Source: Shewanella livingstonensis (GTDB taxonomy: Bacteria; Pseudomonadota; Gammaproteobacteria; Enterobacterales; Shewanellaceae). Taken from it: a stretch of 64,000 nt of DNA. The notes beneath the pieces were generated by a model that saw nothing but the letters and a program-made list of their open reading frames with translations, searched no databases and was not told where the DNA came from. This document shows positions 63,724-64,000 of the stretch, piece by piece; positions within the stretch are counted from its first letter, which is position 1, and each line of letters opens with the position of its first letter. The stretch covers positions 2,180,001-2,244,000 of the forward strand of contig NZ_CP034015.1 in NCBI RefSeq assembly GCF_003855395.1. The letters run 5' to 3'. The position numbers and the translations under genes were made by a program.

Positions 63724-64000
63724 GCCTCTAATCTATAGCACGTATTAGTTTTTGAATTGTGTATTTGAGTTTCAGTGAATTGTGTTTCGTTCGTAAATTG
63801 GTGCGTTGTGGTTTTTCTAAATACGCCCATTCCGTTGAAGCAGACTATTTACTAACAGTCGCCAGTGTAAATTTTAATATCGGAATGCAAAGTAGATTAA
63901 GGCTCCGTTTTTCTTGGTTTTGGTCACTAGCGGAAATTCTGTTTTTAGTTTCTGATTGTTAAATATTGAATGTGTCATATTTTCAAAATATTGAACTAGT
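63718..64000 (+). mobile_element. Second cassette, partial (runs out of the window)
   Basis: It begins TTAAATGCC after the attC core. Its own attC should contain GGCATTTAAC, which is not in the remaining 283 bases, so the cassette continues beyond the window. A frame from GTG 63759 to 63962 exists, but it has no ribosome site and an unusual composition, and I do not call it a gene. Confidence 0.5.

Noticed and set aside
63759..63962. 67-residue frame in the second cassette
   Set aside because: It starts with GTG, has no ribosome site, and shows an odd composition rich in Phe, Leu and Ser. It is probably chance.
1..64000. tRNA, rRNA, riboswitch, CRISPR, restriction or toxin-antitoxin systems
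   Set aside because: None was recognised on reading. The EVE protein is alone, without restriction genes. A search with tRNAscan-SE and Rfam would be needed to exclude small RNA genes.

Overview
The window looks like a chromosome segment of a marine gammaproteobacterium, most likely Shewanella. This rests on the gene set (sdh-suc TCA cluster, the ppsR/ppsA/ydiJ neighbourhood, an hmgA-hpd tyrosine catabolism pair, CheV, an HD-GYP protein, several lipoprotein nucleotidases), on low-GC coding sequence and on family-level protein resemblance. No rRNA, tRNA or CRISPR array was seen. Species assignment is inference.

Layout. 1-9110: the TCA cluster, from the end of sdhD through sdhA, sdhB, sucA, sucB, sucC and sucD, closed by a strong terminator. 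9228-12328: an AEC-type transporter, fur (minus), then cobB coupled to a P-loop kinase. 12400-17524: two divergent lipoprotein nucleotidase/phosphodiesterase paralogs with about 830 bp between them. 17860-23029: a YibE/F membrane protein, a small PstS-like protein cotranscribed with a porin, and a chemoreceptor. 23471-33991: ggt, a GNAT/FemAB-like protein, a LysE exporter, hpd and hmgA with a divergent LysR regulator, an AIM24 protein, an EVE protein, YccF and a PLP enzyme. 33992-35047: a gene-poor stretch with one previously missed 57-residue gene and several long palindromes. 35048-37129: a ChrR/ECF sigma pair with a recognisable autoregulatory promoter, and a Lon-N domain protein. 37230-39330: a lipocalin pseudogene split by a complete Tn5/IS50-like insertion sequence with a 9-bp target duplication. 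39520-47483: cheV, small hypotheticals, a lytic transglycosylase, a SlyD-like isomerase, a carboxylesterase and a third (UshA-like) nucleotidase with a Pho-box-like site. 47664-55206: a mutarotase, a methyltransferase/LuxR regulator pair, a thioesterase, a SIMPL/histidine phosphatase/Rof operon, an HD-GYP protein and a DAHP synthase. 55413-62365: ppsR, ppsA, ydiJ and a DUF1285 gene. 62491-64000: an accessory zone with a decayed MarR gene, a LexA-box-like site and integron-type gene cassettes with a well-formed attC site.

How the genes work together. The first 9 kb encodes succinate dehydrogenase, 2-oxoglutarate dehydrogenase E1/E2 and succinyl-CoA synthetase, four consecutive conversions of the TCA cycle. 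PpsR and PpsA control pyruvate-to-PEP flux, and PEP feeds the DAHP synthase next door. Hpd and HmgA break down tyrosine. The three nucleotidases, the porin and the PstS-like protein suggest scavenging of nucleotide-derived phosphate and nucleosides. The ECF/ChrR pair is the singlet-oxygen type response module.

Most notable: (1) the attC-bearing cassette at the right end, with no integrase visible in the window and a LexA box nearby; (2) the IS50-like element, whose inside end matches the Tn5 inside end (as I remember it) at every position and which lacks the internal Met used to start the Tn5 inhibitor; (3) the unannotated small gene and palindromes at 34.1-35.0 kb.
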